Shown piece after piece: positions 1-8,422 of a stretch of DNA of 64,000 nucleotides. The notes beneath the pieces are model-generated. The model did no database searches and had not been told where the DNA came from. It was given only the letters and a program-made list of their open reading frames with translations. The translations under genes and the position numbers were made by a program. Positions within the stretch are counted from its first letter, which is position 1, and each line of letters starts with the position of its first letter. This DNA is from CAZEWZ01 sp964516765 (GTDB lineage: Bacteria > Bacteroidota > Bacteroidia > Flavobacteriales > UBA7430), in contig CAZEWZ010000003.1 of NCBI GenBank assembly GCA_964516765.1, positions 1-64,000 of the forward strand, written 5' to 3'.

Positions 1-1
1 G

Positions 2-667
2 CCAGTTACAAACCCCATAGAGATGCACGAGACATGGGCGAATGTTGCGGAAAAGCTCAATGCCCATCTCGATTATCCTACTTTATTTAAGAAGGCTTTT
101 GATATCGATGAAATAGACTCCACCTATGTCACTAAAGCGATTGCTCAATTTAATCGAACATTGATCTCTGGAAATTCTAAATGGGATCAGTGGATTCAGG
201 GAGAAGTTCTTTTCTCAGAAGAAGAACTTAAGGGTTGGGACTTATTTAATGTAGATCGTACAGATTTTTCTGCCGGTGGAGATTGTTTTCATTGTCATGC
301 AGCTCCTCATTTTACGGATTTTACATTTCATAACAATGGACTTGATTCTGATGAAAGTTTTACTGATTTAGGATTGTACATCATTACTGAAAATGATGTA
401 GATAAAGCAAAGTTTAAATCACCCACTCTTAGAAATATTGAAGTCTCTGCACCATATATGCATGACGGACGTTTTCAGACTTTAGAAGAGGTGATTGATC
501 ACTATAATTCTGGTGGACACGCTTCCTCTACGGTCGATCCTTTAATGAAAAATATTGGCCAAGGCTTAACACTTTCACCCGATGATAAGGCTGCACTAGT
601 AGCTTTTTTAAAGACACTTACAGATGAAGAATTTTTAAACAATCCGAAATTTTCAAATCCATTTTAA
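2..667 (+). CDS. Di-haem cytochrome c peroxidase (MauG/CCP family), 5'-truncated by window edge
   Basis: Periplasmic di-haem peroxidases of this family reduce hydrogen peroxide with electrons from small cytochromes. Only the C-terminal haem domain is present. The frame is already open at base 2 and reads through a typical N-P-I-E-M-H segment before the first ATG at 23, so the gene starts outside the window. A CxxCH haem-attachment motif (C-F-H-C-H) lies at codons 284-298. It is followed by the A-P-Y-M-H-D-G-R-F segment, which carries the usual distal methionine region, and by the L-x-E-V-I-x-H-Y-x-x-G-G signature near the C-terminus. A lipoprotein gene follows 11 bases after the stop, so the two may be co-transcribed. 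Family assignment is firm; the physiological role (peroxide defence or another oxidation) is inferred. Confidence 0.92.
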   Translation, partial: PVTNPIEMHETWANVAEKLNAHLDYPTLFKKAFDIDEIDSTYVTKAIAQFNRTLISGNSKWDQWIQGEVLFSEEELKGWDLFNVDRTDFSAGGDCFHCHAAPHFTDFTFHNNGLDSDESFTDLGLYIITENDVDKAKFKSPTLRNIEVSAPYMHDGRFQTLEEVIDHYNSGGHASSTVDPLMKNIGQGLTLSPDDKAALVAFLKTLTDEEFLNNPKFSNPF

Positions 668-678
668 GTCCATTGTAT

Positions 679-1245
679 ATGAAAAAGTATTTTTCCTATT
701 TAATGATTCTTTCTTTGTTTTGGTCTTGTTTCACTAAGCAAATAGTGAAAAAAACAACTTTATATGATGACTCGTCTAATTCATTTATTTGTTGTTCTGG
801 CCCCGAATTTGAATCAAACCGCTCTCATTTTATGTCCCAAGGTATTGGCGAGAGTTTGGATCAATCTTTATCCAAAAAAAAAGCTTTGAGTTTTGCAAGA
901 GCAGATTTGGTTCAGATTTTAAAGACGACATTGGATTCGGTACTGAGCTCTTATTTATCTTCTCTTAATACAGACACTCAAAATATATTAAAAGATAGAT
1001 TTTATGGTATCCAACGTGAAGTAATAAAAGGAGTTATAAATCATACTAATGTGGTCTGTGAAAATCTAACCAAGACAGCTTCGGGGAAATTTAAGACTTA
1101 TATTGCCATTGAAAAATCGTCCATCGAATTGATGAATGAATTTAATTCAATAGTGATGACCGATCTATTACTTAAAAAGTGCTTTGAATCTAGAGAGTAT
1201 GAAAAATATTTTTTTCTGGAAATGAAAAAGCTTGACACCTATTGA
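679..1245 (+). CDS. Putative lipoprotein, LPP20-like
   Basis: A 188-residue protein of unknown function. I chose the ATG at 679 over the in-frame TTG at 673 because it gives a clean lipoprotein signal: Lys-Lys, a hydrophobic stretch, then a Cys at about residue 17 in the context L-F-W-S-C. The segment with G-I-G-E-S-L followed by an alanine- and lysine-rich helix (K-K-A-L-S-F-A-R-A-D-L) resembles the LPP20 lipoprotein family, where such a helix follows a short beta hairpin. That resemblance is by eye only. It sits 11 bases after the cytochrome c peroxidase gene and could share its transcript. Confidence 0.7.
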   Translation: MKKYFSYLMILSLFWSCFTKQIVKKTTLYDDSSNSFICCSGPEFESNRSHFMSQGIGESLDQSLSKKKALSFARADLVQILKTTLDSVLSSYLSSLNTDTQNILKDRFYGIQREVIKGVINHTNVVCENLTKTASGKFKTYIAIEKSSIELMNEFNSIVMTDLLLKKCFESREYEKYFFLEMKKLDTY

Positions 1246-1306
1246 TTATTACTTTTCATTGTTTTTTTGTCCAAGATGATTCAACTCACGAATAATTATT
1301 TGATAT

Positions 1307-1588
1307 ATGATTTTGTTTAGATGGATTACTTTTTTAGAGGGAGTGTCTTACATTTTATTACTTTTTTTTGCAGTTCCTATCAAATATATTCTTGGAATAG
1401 AGATCTATGTAAAGATGTTAGGTATGCCTCATGGTTTCCTTTTTAGCGCCTATATTATTTTTGTTTTTTATTTTAATCTTAAAAAAAAATGGGGTACAAA
1501 GGCTTTTTTACTCATGATTTTTGCATCAATTTTGCCCTTTGGTACTTTTTATATCGATCAAAAGTTTTTGAGAAATGATATCCAATAG
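1307..1588 (+). CDS. DUF3817 family small integral membrane protein
   Basis: A 93-residue membrane protein with about three transmembrane helices. The family signatures are visible: an N-terminal R-W-I-T-F-L-E-G-V-S-Y segment, the central G-M-P-H-G-F-L-F motif, and a C-terminal P-F-G-T-F-Y-I-D motif. DUF3817 proteins (YdzA-like) have no established function. The gene is convergent with the end of the dnaX transcription unit, with only 14 bases between the two stop codons. Confidence 0.85.
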   Translation: MILFRWITFLEGVSYILLLFFAVPIKYILGIEIYVKMLGMPHGFLFSAYIIFVFYFNLKKKWGTKAFLLMIFASILPFGTFYIDQKFLRNDIQ

Positions 1589-1602
1589 GTTGATATAAAA
1601 AA

Positions 1603-2259
1603 TTAATTTAGCTCTAATTCCAATAAATTTTTTAAATATATTAGTTGTGTATGCTTTTCTAACATGTGTTTAAACTTATCGTCTGACGTATAAAGTACTT
1701 TTGTTTTCTCATTAGCTATGATGGGGAAATCGATATTAATTCCAAAGTTATTTAAAGATTTCCTTAGATGAGAAAGAAGTGCAGGTTTTTCGGATTTTAA
1801 GTCCTCAGCGAGTGCCTGGCTATCTACTGGGAAGATCAGTAGGTAGTCCTGGTCAATTTTTGGATATTGGTTTGAAAATAATTTAAATAAAGATACTTTC
1901 CCTTTTCCCTTAATAATTTTTGCATAATCTAACCAAAGTATATTTAGTTGTTCCTGATTAAATTCTTTTCTATTGTCACCTGTAGAAGCTAAAATATTCT
2001 TTTCACTGTCATCTATCGCTTCTTTATTATTTAAAAATTGGTTAATAGAAAGACTACCCATACCCCCTTTTTTTATTTTTCTTAAAATTTCCGAATTGAT
2101 TTTTTTAAGTACTAAATTTGATGGGGTAAAAGATTCTTTGACTTTTTTTGCTTCCAGATAAGAAGAATTTATTTTCTCCTTGAATAGTTTTTTTTCTACA
2201 ATCTTTTTGGCATCTTTTTCTACCAATAAATTGTGTGCTAAGATGAATGACTTGCGTTT
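1603..2259 (-). CDS. dnaX: DNA polymerase III tau-specific C-terminal domain (dnaX, -1 frame continuation)
   Basis: This frame continues dnaX after the A11 run at 2257-2267. It encodes a lysine-rich linker and then a C-terminal domain with the pattern expected of Bacteroidota DnaX tails (F-N-Q-E-Q-L-x-x-L-W-L-D-Y-A near the middle, L-L-S-H-L-R-K-S-L-N-N-F-G later). The frame lacks a credible start: its first NTG is a TTG at 2226 and its first ATG lies well inside the domain. Upstream it is closed only by a TAA overlapping the A run. Joined to the upstream frame by a single -1 slip, the product is about 589 residues, a normal tau length. In other bacteria the tau tail binds the polymerase alpha subunit and the DnaB helicase. 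A sequencing error in the homopolymer is the alternative. Confidence 0.85.
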   Translation of the reverse strand, partial: KRKSFILAHNLLVEKDAKKIVEKKLFKEKINSSYLEAKKVKESFTPSNLVLKKINSEILRKIKKGGMGSLSINQFLNNKEAIDDSEKNILASTGDNRKEFNQEQLNILWLDYAKIIKGKGKVSLFKLFSNQYPKIDQDYLLIFPVDSQALAEDLKSEKPALLSHLRKSLNNFGINIDFPIIANEKTKVLYTSDDKFKHMLEKHTQLIYLKNLLELELN

Positions 2260-3371
2260 TTTTTTTTAACCCCACCTTCTAAATGAAGTGAGCATATTTG
2301 CATCAGTCCAAGCTCTATGAGAAGCCTTTGGTTTCTGCACGATTTGTATTGCGCATCACAGTCATTACATATCTCCAAAGATGACATTATTAGATTAGTA
2401 GGAAAACTTTGAGCTTGTTTCCGATATTTTTCTCTGATGGTTTCTCCAACTTCAAGTAGTTCTAAGGTTTTTGGATCAACACATACAAGTATATTTCTTA
2501 AATGCTCTGCTAAGCCGTTAATAAAATCATGTCCATCAAACCCTTTTTGAAGTACTTCGTTAAATAATAGTAAAGTGGAGGATATGTCATTTTTGATAGC
2601 AAAATCAAGAATCTTAAAATAATAGTCATAATCTAGAATATTAAGATTCTCAATAGTTTCTTTATATGTGATTTTTTCCTTGTTATAACTAACCATTCGA
2701 TCGAAGATGGACAATCCATCTCTCAGAGCTCCATCTGCCTTTTGTCCGATAATATGAAGGGCATCGTGTTCAAATTTAATTTTTTCTTTTTTACAGATTT
2801 GAGCTAAGTGTCCAGCTACATCTTCCACTTTGATTCTTTTAAAATCAAAAATTTGACAACGAGAAAGAATTGTAGGAATAATTTTATGTTTTTCCGTTGT
2901 TGCAAGTATAAATATTGCATGGGCTGGAGGCTCTTCAAGGGTTTTGAGAAAAGCGTTGAAAGCCGCCTGAGAAAGCATGTGCACTTCATCGATAATATAT
3001 ATTTTTCGATCTCCTACTTGAGGAGGAATACGAACTTGATCAACTAAATTTCGAATGTCTTCAACAGAGTTATTAGAAGCTGCGTCTAACTCATAGATAT
3101 TAAAAGAATGTTGTTCATCAAATGAAGTACAAGATTCACATTTATTGCATGCTTCAGTTTGCTGACTAATAGTAAAGCAATTTATAGTTTTGGCAAGAAT
3201 TCGGGCACATGTAGTTTTTCCTACTCCTCTGGGGCCGCAAAATAAGAATGCTTGTGCTAGCTGATTATTGACAATTGCATTCTTTAGTGTATTTGTAATA
3301 GACTCTTGTCCAATGACAGTATCAAAAGTCTTAGGTCTGTATTTTCTTGCGGATACGATGAAGTTCCCCAT
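2238..3371 (-). CDS. dnaX: DNA polymerase III subunit gamma (dnaX 0-frame product; tau by slippage)
   Basis: ATPase subunit of the sliding-clamp loader. The 377-residue 0-frame product has Walker A G-P-R-G-V-G-K-T at residues 46-53, a zinc module with Cys 65, 75, 78 and 81, Walker B D-E-V-H-M-L, the L-E-E-P-P segment and the arginine-finger S-R-C motif. It covers AAA+ domains I-II and the oligomerisation domain III, then ends six codons after a run of eleven A. That is where gamma ends relative to tau in Escherichia coli and Thermus. The start ATG at 3371 gives the typical N-terminus with Y-R-P-K-T-F. The gene is the last in the nqr-apbE-rdgB-dnaX string on this strand, though it is about 100 bases from rdgB and may have its own promoter. 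Confidence 0.95.
   Translation of the reverse strand: MGNFIVSARKYRPKTFDTVIGQESITNTLKNAIVNNQLAQAFLFCGPRGVGKTTCARILAKTINCFTISQQTEACNKCESCTSFDEQHSFNIYELDAASNNSVEDIRNLVDQVRIPPQVGDRKIYIIDEVHMLSQAAFNAFLKTLEEPPAHAIFILATTEKHKIIPTILSRCQIFDFKRIKVEDVAGHLAQICKKEKIKFEHDALHIIGQKADGALRDGLSIFDRMVSYNKEKITYKETIENLNILDYDYYFKILDFAIKNDISSTLLLFNEVLQKGFDGHDFINGLAEHLRNILVCVDPKTLELLEVGETIREKYRKQAQSFPTNLIMSSLEICNDCDAQYKSCRNQRLLIELGLMQICSLHLEGGVKKKNASHSS
2257..2267 (-). other. A11 slippery run in dnaX (candidate programmed slippage site)
   Basis: On the coding strand the codons read GTT, AAA, AAA, AAA, AAC, with eleven A in a row. The 0 frame stops at TAG (2238-2240) shortly after. A -1 shift, or addition of one A to the mRNA by polymerase slippage, opens the tau C-terminal frame. 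A9 in Thermus thermophilus dnaX acts through transcriptional slippage, and A-AAA-AAG in E. coli acts through ribosomal frameshifting. I see no strong downstream hairpin, which fits a transcriptional mechanism better. Homopolymer sequencing error remains possible. Confidence 0.65.
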
Positions 3372-3472
3372 CAGATATAGCTTATTATTATATAATTCAA
3401 ATATAAAAGATGTTTTGAAATTTATGAAACATTCCCTCTTAAGATATTAACAATCTATCACTCCTTTTGAGG

Positions 3473-4069
3473 TTATTCAATTGAGTTAAATAAGGGGGAT
3501 GTAGTAATAAAATAAATCAATTTTTTCATTCCCCGACCTCGATGGCTGATTAGATTTTTTTCCTGTATGCTCATCTGAGCAAAGCTTCGTTCATTATTTT
3601 CAGGTAAGAATATTGGGTCGTAACCAAAGCCCATATTTCCTTTCATCTCAAGTCCAATATGACCATCTACCTTTCCTTCAAATAAATACTCTTTGCCATA
3701 AATAGTTAATGCTATGCATGTTCTAAATTTTGCTGCTCGATTACTTTCCCCATCTAATTCGAATAGAACTTTATTCATATTTGCTTGTGCGCTTCTTTCT
3801 GGACCAGCATACCTAGCTGAATATACACCAGGTGCTCCATTTAATATGTCTATTTCTAAGCCTGAATCATCTGCAAAGCAGTCGCATCCAAAATGATTTT
3901 TTAAATATCTCGCTTTTTGAAGAGCATTATCTTCTAGCGAATCTCCTGTTTCGGGGATGTCTTCTTTACATCCTAACTCTTCAAGACTTATGATTTCAAT
4001 TTCTTTAGGCATAAATGCCTTAATTTCTATTAATTTATTTGGATTATTAGTTGCAAATACAATTTTCAT
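3473..4069 (-). CDS. rdgB: XTP/dITP diphosphatase (RdgB/HAM1 family)
   Basis: Removes non-canonical purine nucleoside triphosphates (XTP, dITP, ITP) by hydrolysis to the monophosphate and pyrophosphate, keeping them out of DNA and RNA. The 198-residue length is usual. The N-terminal A-T-N-N-P-N-K motif, the A-D-D-S-G-L-E-I-D metal and substrate motif, P-G-V-Y-S-A-R-Y-A-G and the C-terminal F-G-Y-D-P-I-F plus S-H-R-G-R-G motifs are all present. The start overlaps the apbE stop by four bases (ATGA), indicating translational coupling at the distal end of the nqr string. Assignment is firm. Confidence 0.96.
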   Translation of the reverse strand: MKIVFATNNPNKLIEIKAFMPKEIEIISLEELGCKEDIPETGDSLEDNALQKARYLKNHFGCDCFADDSGLEIDILNGAPGVYSARYAGPERSAQANMNKVLFELDGESNRAAKFRTCIALTIYGKEYLFEGKVDGHIGLEMKGNMGFGYDPIFLPENNERSFAQMSIQEKNLISHRGRGMKKLIYFITTSPLFNSIE

Positions 4070-5082
4070 TTTTGAACTTGACTTGAATAAATACTCATTT
4101 TTTTTAGCGCCTCAGTCTGGAATATTTCCAAGTCTCCGTTGGGCCTAGAATAAATAATCATGCCCTCTGTATCTGAATCTTGATTGATGTATTCTATACT
4201 TTTATCGAGGCCCATTATCATGCACGCGGTCGCTAATGCATCTGCTACCATGCAAGAAGGGTTTATTATGGTTACACTGAGTAAGTTTGATTGAACAGGC
4301 TGTCCAGTTTTGGGATTTATCGAGTGAGAATAACGAACTCCACTCAATGAGTCTATCTTATATTTTCTATAATTTCCTGAGCTAGCTACCGCAAGGTCCT
4401 TTATTGCCAATATAGTTTGAAAATGGTCTTCATTTCTTTTTTGTTCTGGTTTTTCAATACCTATCCGCCATAGTTCCTTTTCTGCATTTCTCCCTTTACA
4501 TCTGAGTTCTCCTCCAATTTCGATCATATAGTTTTTGATTCCAATCTTTTGAAAGTGCTCAGCTATAATATCAACTGTAAATCCCTGTGCTATTCCGTTA
4601 AAGTCAAGTTGTGTATTTGGATTTTCTTTTACAATTTTGTCGCCATTAATATGAATTTTATCAAAACCAACTGTATTAAGTATGTGAGAAAGATTAGTTT
4701 TGTTTTTCGCCTTTATTTCTTCGAATCCAAATCCCCAAAAGTTTACCACTGCTGCTACTGTAGGGTCAAATGCACCTAATGTTTTATTTGCTATATCTAG
4801 GGAGCTTTCAAGTACTATTAGGCAGAAAGAGTCTAATTTATTTATTTCATTTCTGTTAATTTTACTGATCACCGATTCCTTAATATAGGTAGACAGAGAT
4901 TGATCAACATCGAAGAGTATACTGTCTATGTCATTTTGCATATTTTTGCCATCAGTGCTAATATACCGAATGCTGTATGTGGTACCCTGTGTGTATCCAT
5001 AATTACTAGTTAATATTCCTCTGTTCTTCTCTGACGAACATGATATAATTAGGACTATGAAAAGACATATTGTATTTTTCAT
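4066..5082 (-). CDS. apbE: FAD:protein FMN transferase (ApbE), lipoprotein
   Basis: Transfers FMN from FAD to a threonine hydroxyl in target proteins. The 338-residue protein has a lipoprotein signal with Cys at residue 15 (L-I-I-S-C), so it faces the periplasm. The Y-T-Q-G-T-T-Y substrate loop, the D-F-N-G-I-A-Q-G-F-T-V-D motif, G-G-E-L-R-C-K-G and the S-H-S-I-N-P-K-T-G-Q-P motif are visible. Its place directly after nqrF (36 bases) indicates that the substrates are NqrB and NqrC in the same operon, both of which need covalent FMN. It overlaps rdgB by four bases. Confidence 0.96.
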   Translation of the reverse strand: MKNTICLFIVLIISCSSEKNRGILTSNYGYTQGTTYSIRYISTDGKNMQNDIDSILFDVDQSLSTYIKESVISKINRNEINKLDSFCLIVLESSLDIANKTLGAFDPTVAAVVNFWGFGFEEIKAKNKTNLSHILNTVGFDKIHINGDKIVKENPNTQLDFNGIAQGFTVDIIAEHFQKIGIKNYMIEIGGELRCKGRNAEKELWRIGIEKPEQKRNEDHFQTILAIKDLAVASSGNYRKYKIDSLSGVRYSHSINPKTGQPVQSNLLSVTIINPSCMVADALATACMIMGLDKSIEYINQDSDTEGMIIYSRPNGDLEIFQTEALKKMSIYSSQVQK

Positions 5083-5118
5083 ATCACATTTTTTTAAATT
5101 AGGCTTGTACAGCTATTT

Positions 5119-6414
5119 TTAACCTCCAAAATCGTCAAAGGCTACATTTTCTTCTGGCACGCCCCAATCGTCACACATCTTAAGGATCGCTTGGTTCATT
5201 AAAGGTGGCCCACAGAAGTAAAACTCAATATCCTCTGGAGCCTCGTGCGGTGTCAAGTGATGTTCGATAACAGCATTATGTACAAAACCAACAAAACCGT
5301 CTCCATTGTCCTCTATTGACTCTTTAGCCTTCCAATTATCTTCTTCAATTGGATCGGACAAAACAAGATGAAATTTGAAATTAGGGAACTCTCGTTCTAT
5401 TTGTCTAAAGTCTTCTTCATAAAATAATTCTCGTTTTGATCGGCCGCCGTAATAATATGTTACTTTTCTGTCTGTTTTCATTGTGTGAAATAGGTGTAAT
5501 AAATGGGAACGCATTGGAGCCATTCCTGCACCACCACCAATATAGACCATTTCCGCATCAGTGTCTTTAATAAAAAATTCTCCATAAGGACCAGATATTG
5601 TGACCTTATCACCTAATTCTCTTGAGAATATATAGGAAGAGCATATTCCAGGATTTACATCCATCCATGCATTATTTAATCTGTCCCATGGAGGAGTGGC
5701 AATTCGAATTGTTAACATGACAATATTTCCTTCCGCTGGATGGTTTGCCATAGAGTAAGCCCTAAAACATTCCTCGTCATTTTTCATTTTTAAATTCCAA
5801 AGGCCAAATTTATCCCACTCACCTTTATATTTATCTGGCCCAGCGGGATCATTGGGTTCAGGACAAATATCAAAGTTTTTAAACTCTACTTCTACCTCAG
5901 GAACATCGATTTGTATGTATCCACCTGCTTCAAAATCAAGAACTTCACACTCTGGAAGTTTAACAGTGAATGCCTTAATAAACGTAGCTACATTATAGTT
6001 AGATATAACTTCGCATTCCCATTTTTTGATTCCGAATATTTCTTCAGGGATTTCGATGTTCATGTTGTTTTTTATCTTTACTTGACATCCTAGTCGCCAA
6101 TTTGCAGCAATTTCTTTTCTAGAGAAATATGGCTTTTCTGTGGGTAGTATTTCTCCTCCACCATCGCTAATCTGGCATTTACACATTGCACAAGTACCTC
6201 CTCCTCCACAAGCAGAGGGCAAAAAGATTTGATTATTTCCTAGTGTAGTTAGTATTGTAGATCCAGCTTCTACTTCTATCTCTTTCTGACCATTGATTAT
6301 TACTTTCACATTTCCGCCAGGAGAAAGTTTTGCTTTTGCAAATAATAATAACCCCACTAATGATAAAAGTACCGACAGAAATACGATAATGGTAGTGATA
6401 AGTGTTGAACCCAT
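5119..6414 (-). CDS. nqrF: Na+-translocating NADH:quinone oxidoreductase subunit F
   Basis: Electron entry subunit of the sodium pump: oxidises NADH via FAD and a 2Fe-2S cluster. The order of parts is an N-terminal membrane anchor (residues about 5-27), a plant-type ferredoxin domain with cluster cysteines around 69, 75, 78 and 110, then an FAD/NAD(P)H reductase domain. The reductase domain has R-A-Y-S-M-A-N-H-P for flavin binding, G-G-G-A-G-M-A-P-M-R for NADH, and Y-F-C-G-P-P-L-M-N-Q. The C-terminus V-A-F-D-D-F-G-G is characteristic. Its 431-residue length is slightly above that of the Vibrio protein. It follows nqrE by 16 bases. Confidence 0.98.
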   Translation of the reverse strand: MGSTLITTIIVFLSVLLSLVGLLLFAKAKLSPGGNVKVIINGQKEIEVEAGSTILTTLGNNQIFLPSACGGGGTCAMCKCQISDGGGEILPTEKPYFSRKEIAANWRLGCQVKIKNNMNIEIPEEIFGIKKWECEVISNYNVATFIKAFTVKLPECEVLDFEAGGYIQIDVPEVEVEFKNFDICPEPNDPAGPDKYKGEWDKFGLWNLKMKNDEECFRAYSMANHPAEGNIVMLTIRIATPPWDRLNNAWMDVNPGICSSYIFSRELGDKVTISGPYGEFFIKDTDAEMVYIGGGAGMAPMRSHLLHLFHTMKTDRKVTYYYGGRSKRELFYEEDFRQIEREFPNFKFHLVLSDPIEEDNWKAKESIEDNGDGFVGFVHNAVIEHHLTPHEAPEDIEFYFCGPPLMNQAILKMCDDWGVPEENVAFDDFGG

Positions 6415-6430
6415 TTGCTTTTCTTTTGAA

Positions 6431-7048
6431 TTATAGTTGAATACCCATGAAGCTCATGAAAGCAATTCCCATTAAGCCAGTTATTATAAATGTTATTCCT
6501 AAACCTCTAAGTGGAGCGGGAACATTTGAATATCTTATTTTTTCTCTAATGGCAGCAATAGCTACAATTGCTAGAAACCAACCTACTCCAGATCCAAGGC
6601 CAAAAACAGTAGCCTCAGCAATGGTTGAGTATTGTCTATCTTGCATAAAAAGAGCCCCTCCAAGAATAGAACAGTTTACTGCAATCAATGGAAGGAAAAT
6701 TCCTAATGCTCCATATAAAGCTGGAGAAACTTTTTCAACTACCATTTCAACTAGTTGCACCATAGAGGCAATGACTGCAATAAACATTATAAAGCTCAAA
6801 AAAGAAAGATCAGTGTCTATAAAGTCTGAGGATATCCATGATAATGCTCCAGCTTTTAAGACATAATTCTCTAATAAATAGTTTATTGGTACGGTTATGC
6901 CCAGTACAAAAATTACTGCAGCACCTAAACCAACGGCAGTCTTTACTGTCTTTGATACAGCTAAATATGAGCACATTCCAAGGAAATATGCGAAAATCAT
7001 GTTATCTACAAAGATGGATTTTACGAAAATATTAGCTAAGTCTTGCAT
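6431..7048 (-). CDS. nqrE: Na+-translocating NADH:quinone oxidoreductase subunit E
   Basis: Integral membrane subunit with six predicted helices, homologous to RnfA. Together with NqrD it holds an intramembrane iron centre. The conserved F-L-G-M-C-S-Y-L and N-C-S-I-L-G-G-A-L-F segments carry the cysteines that ligate iron in this family. The product is 205 residues, the usual size. It lies four bases after nqrD and 16 before nqrF. The overlapping plus-strand frame at 6447-6866 is a shadow of this gene. Confidence 0.98.
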   Translation of the reverse strand: MQDLANIFVKSIFVDNMIFAYFLGMCSYLAVSKTVKTAVGLGAAVIFVLGITVPINYLLENYVLKAGALSWISSDFIDTDLSFLSFIMFIAVIASMVQLVEMVVEKVSPALYGALGIFLPLIAVNCSILGGALFMQDRQYSTIAEATVFGLGSGVGWFLAIVAIAAIREKIRYSNVPAPLRGLGITFIITGLMGIAFMSFMGIQL

Positions 7049-7052
7049 GCGG

Positions 7053-7700
7053 TTAATTTTCTTCGATTAAATCAGTGTTTCTACTTCTTTGAACCCAGAT
7101 AATTAGGGCAACTGTAATTAATGCCATTGGGGGTAAAATCATCATATTATTATTCATATATCCTAATTCATAAAAAGAGTCGGGAAATATCTCAAAACCC
7201 CATATTTTTCCTGAACCTAAAACTTCTCTTATTAGAGATACAGCAACTAATATCCATGCGTACCCAACTGCATTTCCGATTGCATCTAAGAAAGAGGGCC
7301 AAACTCTATTTCCAAGTGCAAAAGCTTCTAAACGACCCATGATGATGCAATTAGAAATAATTAAGCCAACAAAGACGGATAGTTTTTCAGAAACATCAGG
7401 AAGAAAGGCTTTTAGTAATTCATTCACCAATATAACCAATGCGGCCACAATAACTAATTGAACGATGATTCTAATTCTTGAGGGAATAAAATTTCGTAAT
7501 GCGGAAACAATGATATTTCCAAATATCATTACTGCCAAAACAGACAATGACATCACAAAGGCCTGTTCAATCTGAACAGTAATCGCTAAAGCGGAACAAA
7601 TGCCTAAAACTTGAACTGAGACGGGATTAGCTCCATCTAATGGATCAGAAAGTAGTCTTCGGTTTTTTTTAGAGAACAATGCTTCTTTTTTTTCGGCCAT
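7053..7700 (-). CDS. nqrD: Na+-translocating NADH:quinone oxidoreductase subunit D
   Basis: Six-helix membrane subunit, homologous to RnfE. The V-L-G-I-C-S-A-L-A motif in helix 1 and I-I-S-N-C-I-I-M-G-R in a later helix supply the second pair of iron-ligating cysteines that complements NqrE. An N-terminal cytosolic stretch rich in lysine precedes the first helix. At 215 residues it has the usual family length. Spacing to nqrC and nqrE is 10 and 4 bases, consistent with one transcript. Confidence 0.98.
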   Translation of the reverse strand: MAEKKEALFSKKNRRLLSDPLDGANPVSVQVLGICSALAITVQIEQAFVMSLSVLAVMIFGNIIVSALRNFIPSRIRIIVQLVIVAALVILVNELLKAFLPDVSEKLSVFVGLIISNCIIMGRLEAFALGNRVWPSFLDAIGNAVGYAWILVAVSLIREVLGSGKIWGFEIFPDSFYELGYMNNNMMILPPMALITVALIIWVQRSRNTDLIEEN

Positions 7701-7710
7701 AATTTTAAAT

Positions 7711-8412
7711 TTAAAGAGAATTAAAGTAATTTACATATACTTCAAGAGTCCTATTGGTCATTTCTTCGACCCCTTTAGAGGTAATTGTTCCGCCAGTAAT
7801 TCCATCAACTTTAGAATTGATTCCATATCCACTTCCATCTTTTACAACTTCAATTGGTTGAAATATTCCAGCTATATCTGAAATAGATTCACCTGAATAT
7901 TGACTAGAATATGAGGATTGATTAATTTCTGCTCCCAAACCTGGAGTTTCTTGCTTGTGGTTAAAAGTAGCTCCATATACTGTTCTATAATTAGATTCCA
8001 ATGCAACGAATCCCCATATAGGACCCCATAATCCGTTTCCAACTACAGGGATAACAAAATATGTATTACCTTCTTTACGGCATTCATATAGAGGATAATT
8101 TCGGTCTGCAATATTTAGGTTTTTGTCTCTAAATTCTTTTTTAATATCAATTGTAAATGCTTCAGCATTGGAGTCATTTCCAGATATAATTTTAGAGTCA
8201 ATTACATATTTTTCATAGAGTTGTTTGGCATTTGATCGATTTGCATCAACATTAATAGCTCCCAAAATATTAATCATCTTTTTATCATTTGCATTTTTTT
8301 CTTGAAGTTCTTTTAATCCTTCAGATGCAATTGCCAAAAGAGTTCCCACGATTACAACCATCGCAAAGGCAAAACCAAATGTATATAGATTACTATTTTT
8401 ATTTATAGCCAT
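7711..8412 (-). CDS. nqrC: Na+-translocating NADH:quinone oxidoreductase subunit C (flavoprotein)
   Basis: Carries a covalent FMN on the periplasmic side and passes electrons within the pump. One N-terminal helix anchors the protein; the soluble domain follows. The E-T-P-G-L-G-A-E-I motif typical of NqrC/RnfG is present. The flavinylation motif near the C-terminus reads T-G-G-T with the acceptor threonine at about residue 209, in the setting D-G-I-T-G-G-T-I-T-S-K-G-V; the usual consensus is S/T-G-A-T, so the alanine is a glycine here. ApbE, encoded in the same cluster, would attach the flavin. Confidence 0.97.
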   Translation of the reverse strand: MAINKNSNLYTFGFAFAMVVIVGTLLAIASEGLKELQEKNANDKKMINILGAINVDANRSNAKQLYEKYVIDSKIISGNDSNAEAFTIDIKKEFRDKNLNIADRNYPLYECRKEGNTYFVIPVVGNGLWGPIWGFVALESNYRTVYGATFNHKQETPGLGAEINQSSYSSQYSGESISDIAGIFQPIEVVKDGSGYGINSKVDGITGGTITSKGVEEMTNRTLEVYVNYFNSL

Positions 8413-8422
8413 AATAAGTTGC

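Noticed and set aside
6447..6866. 139-codon plus-strand open frame
   Set aside because: Lies wholly antisense to nqrE, whose sequence is strongly conserved; no promoter or recognisable protein.
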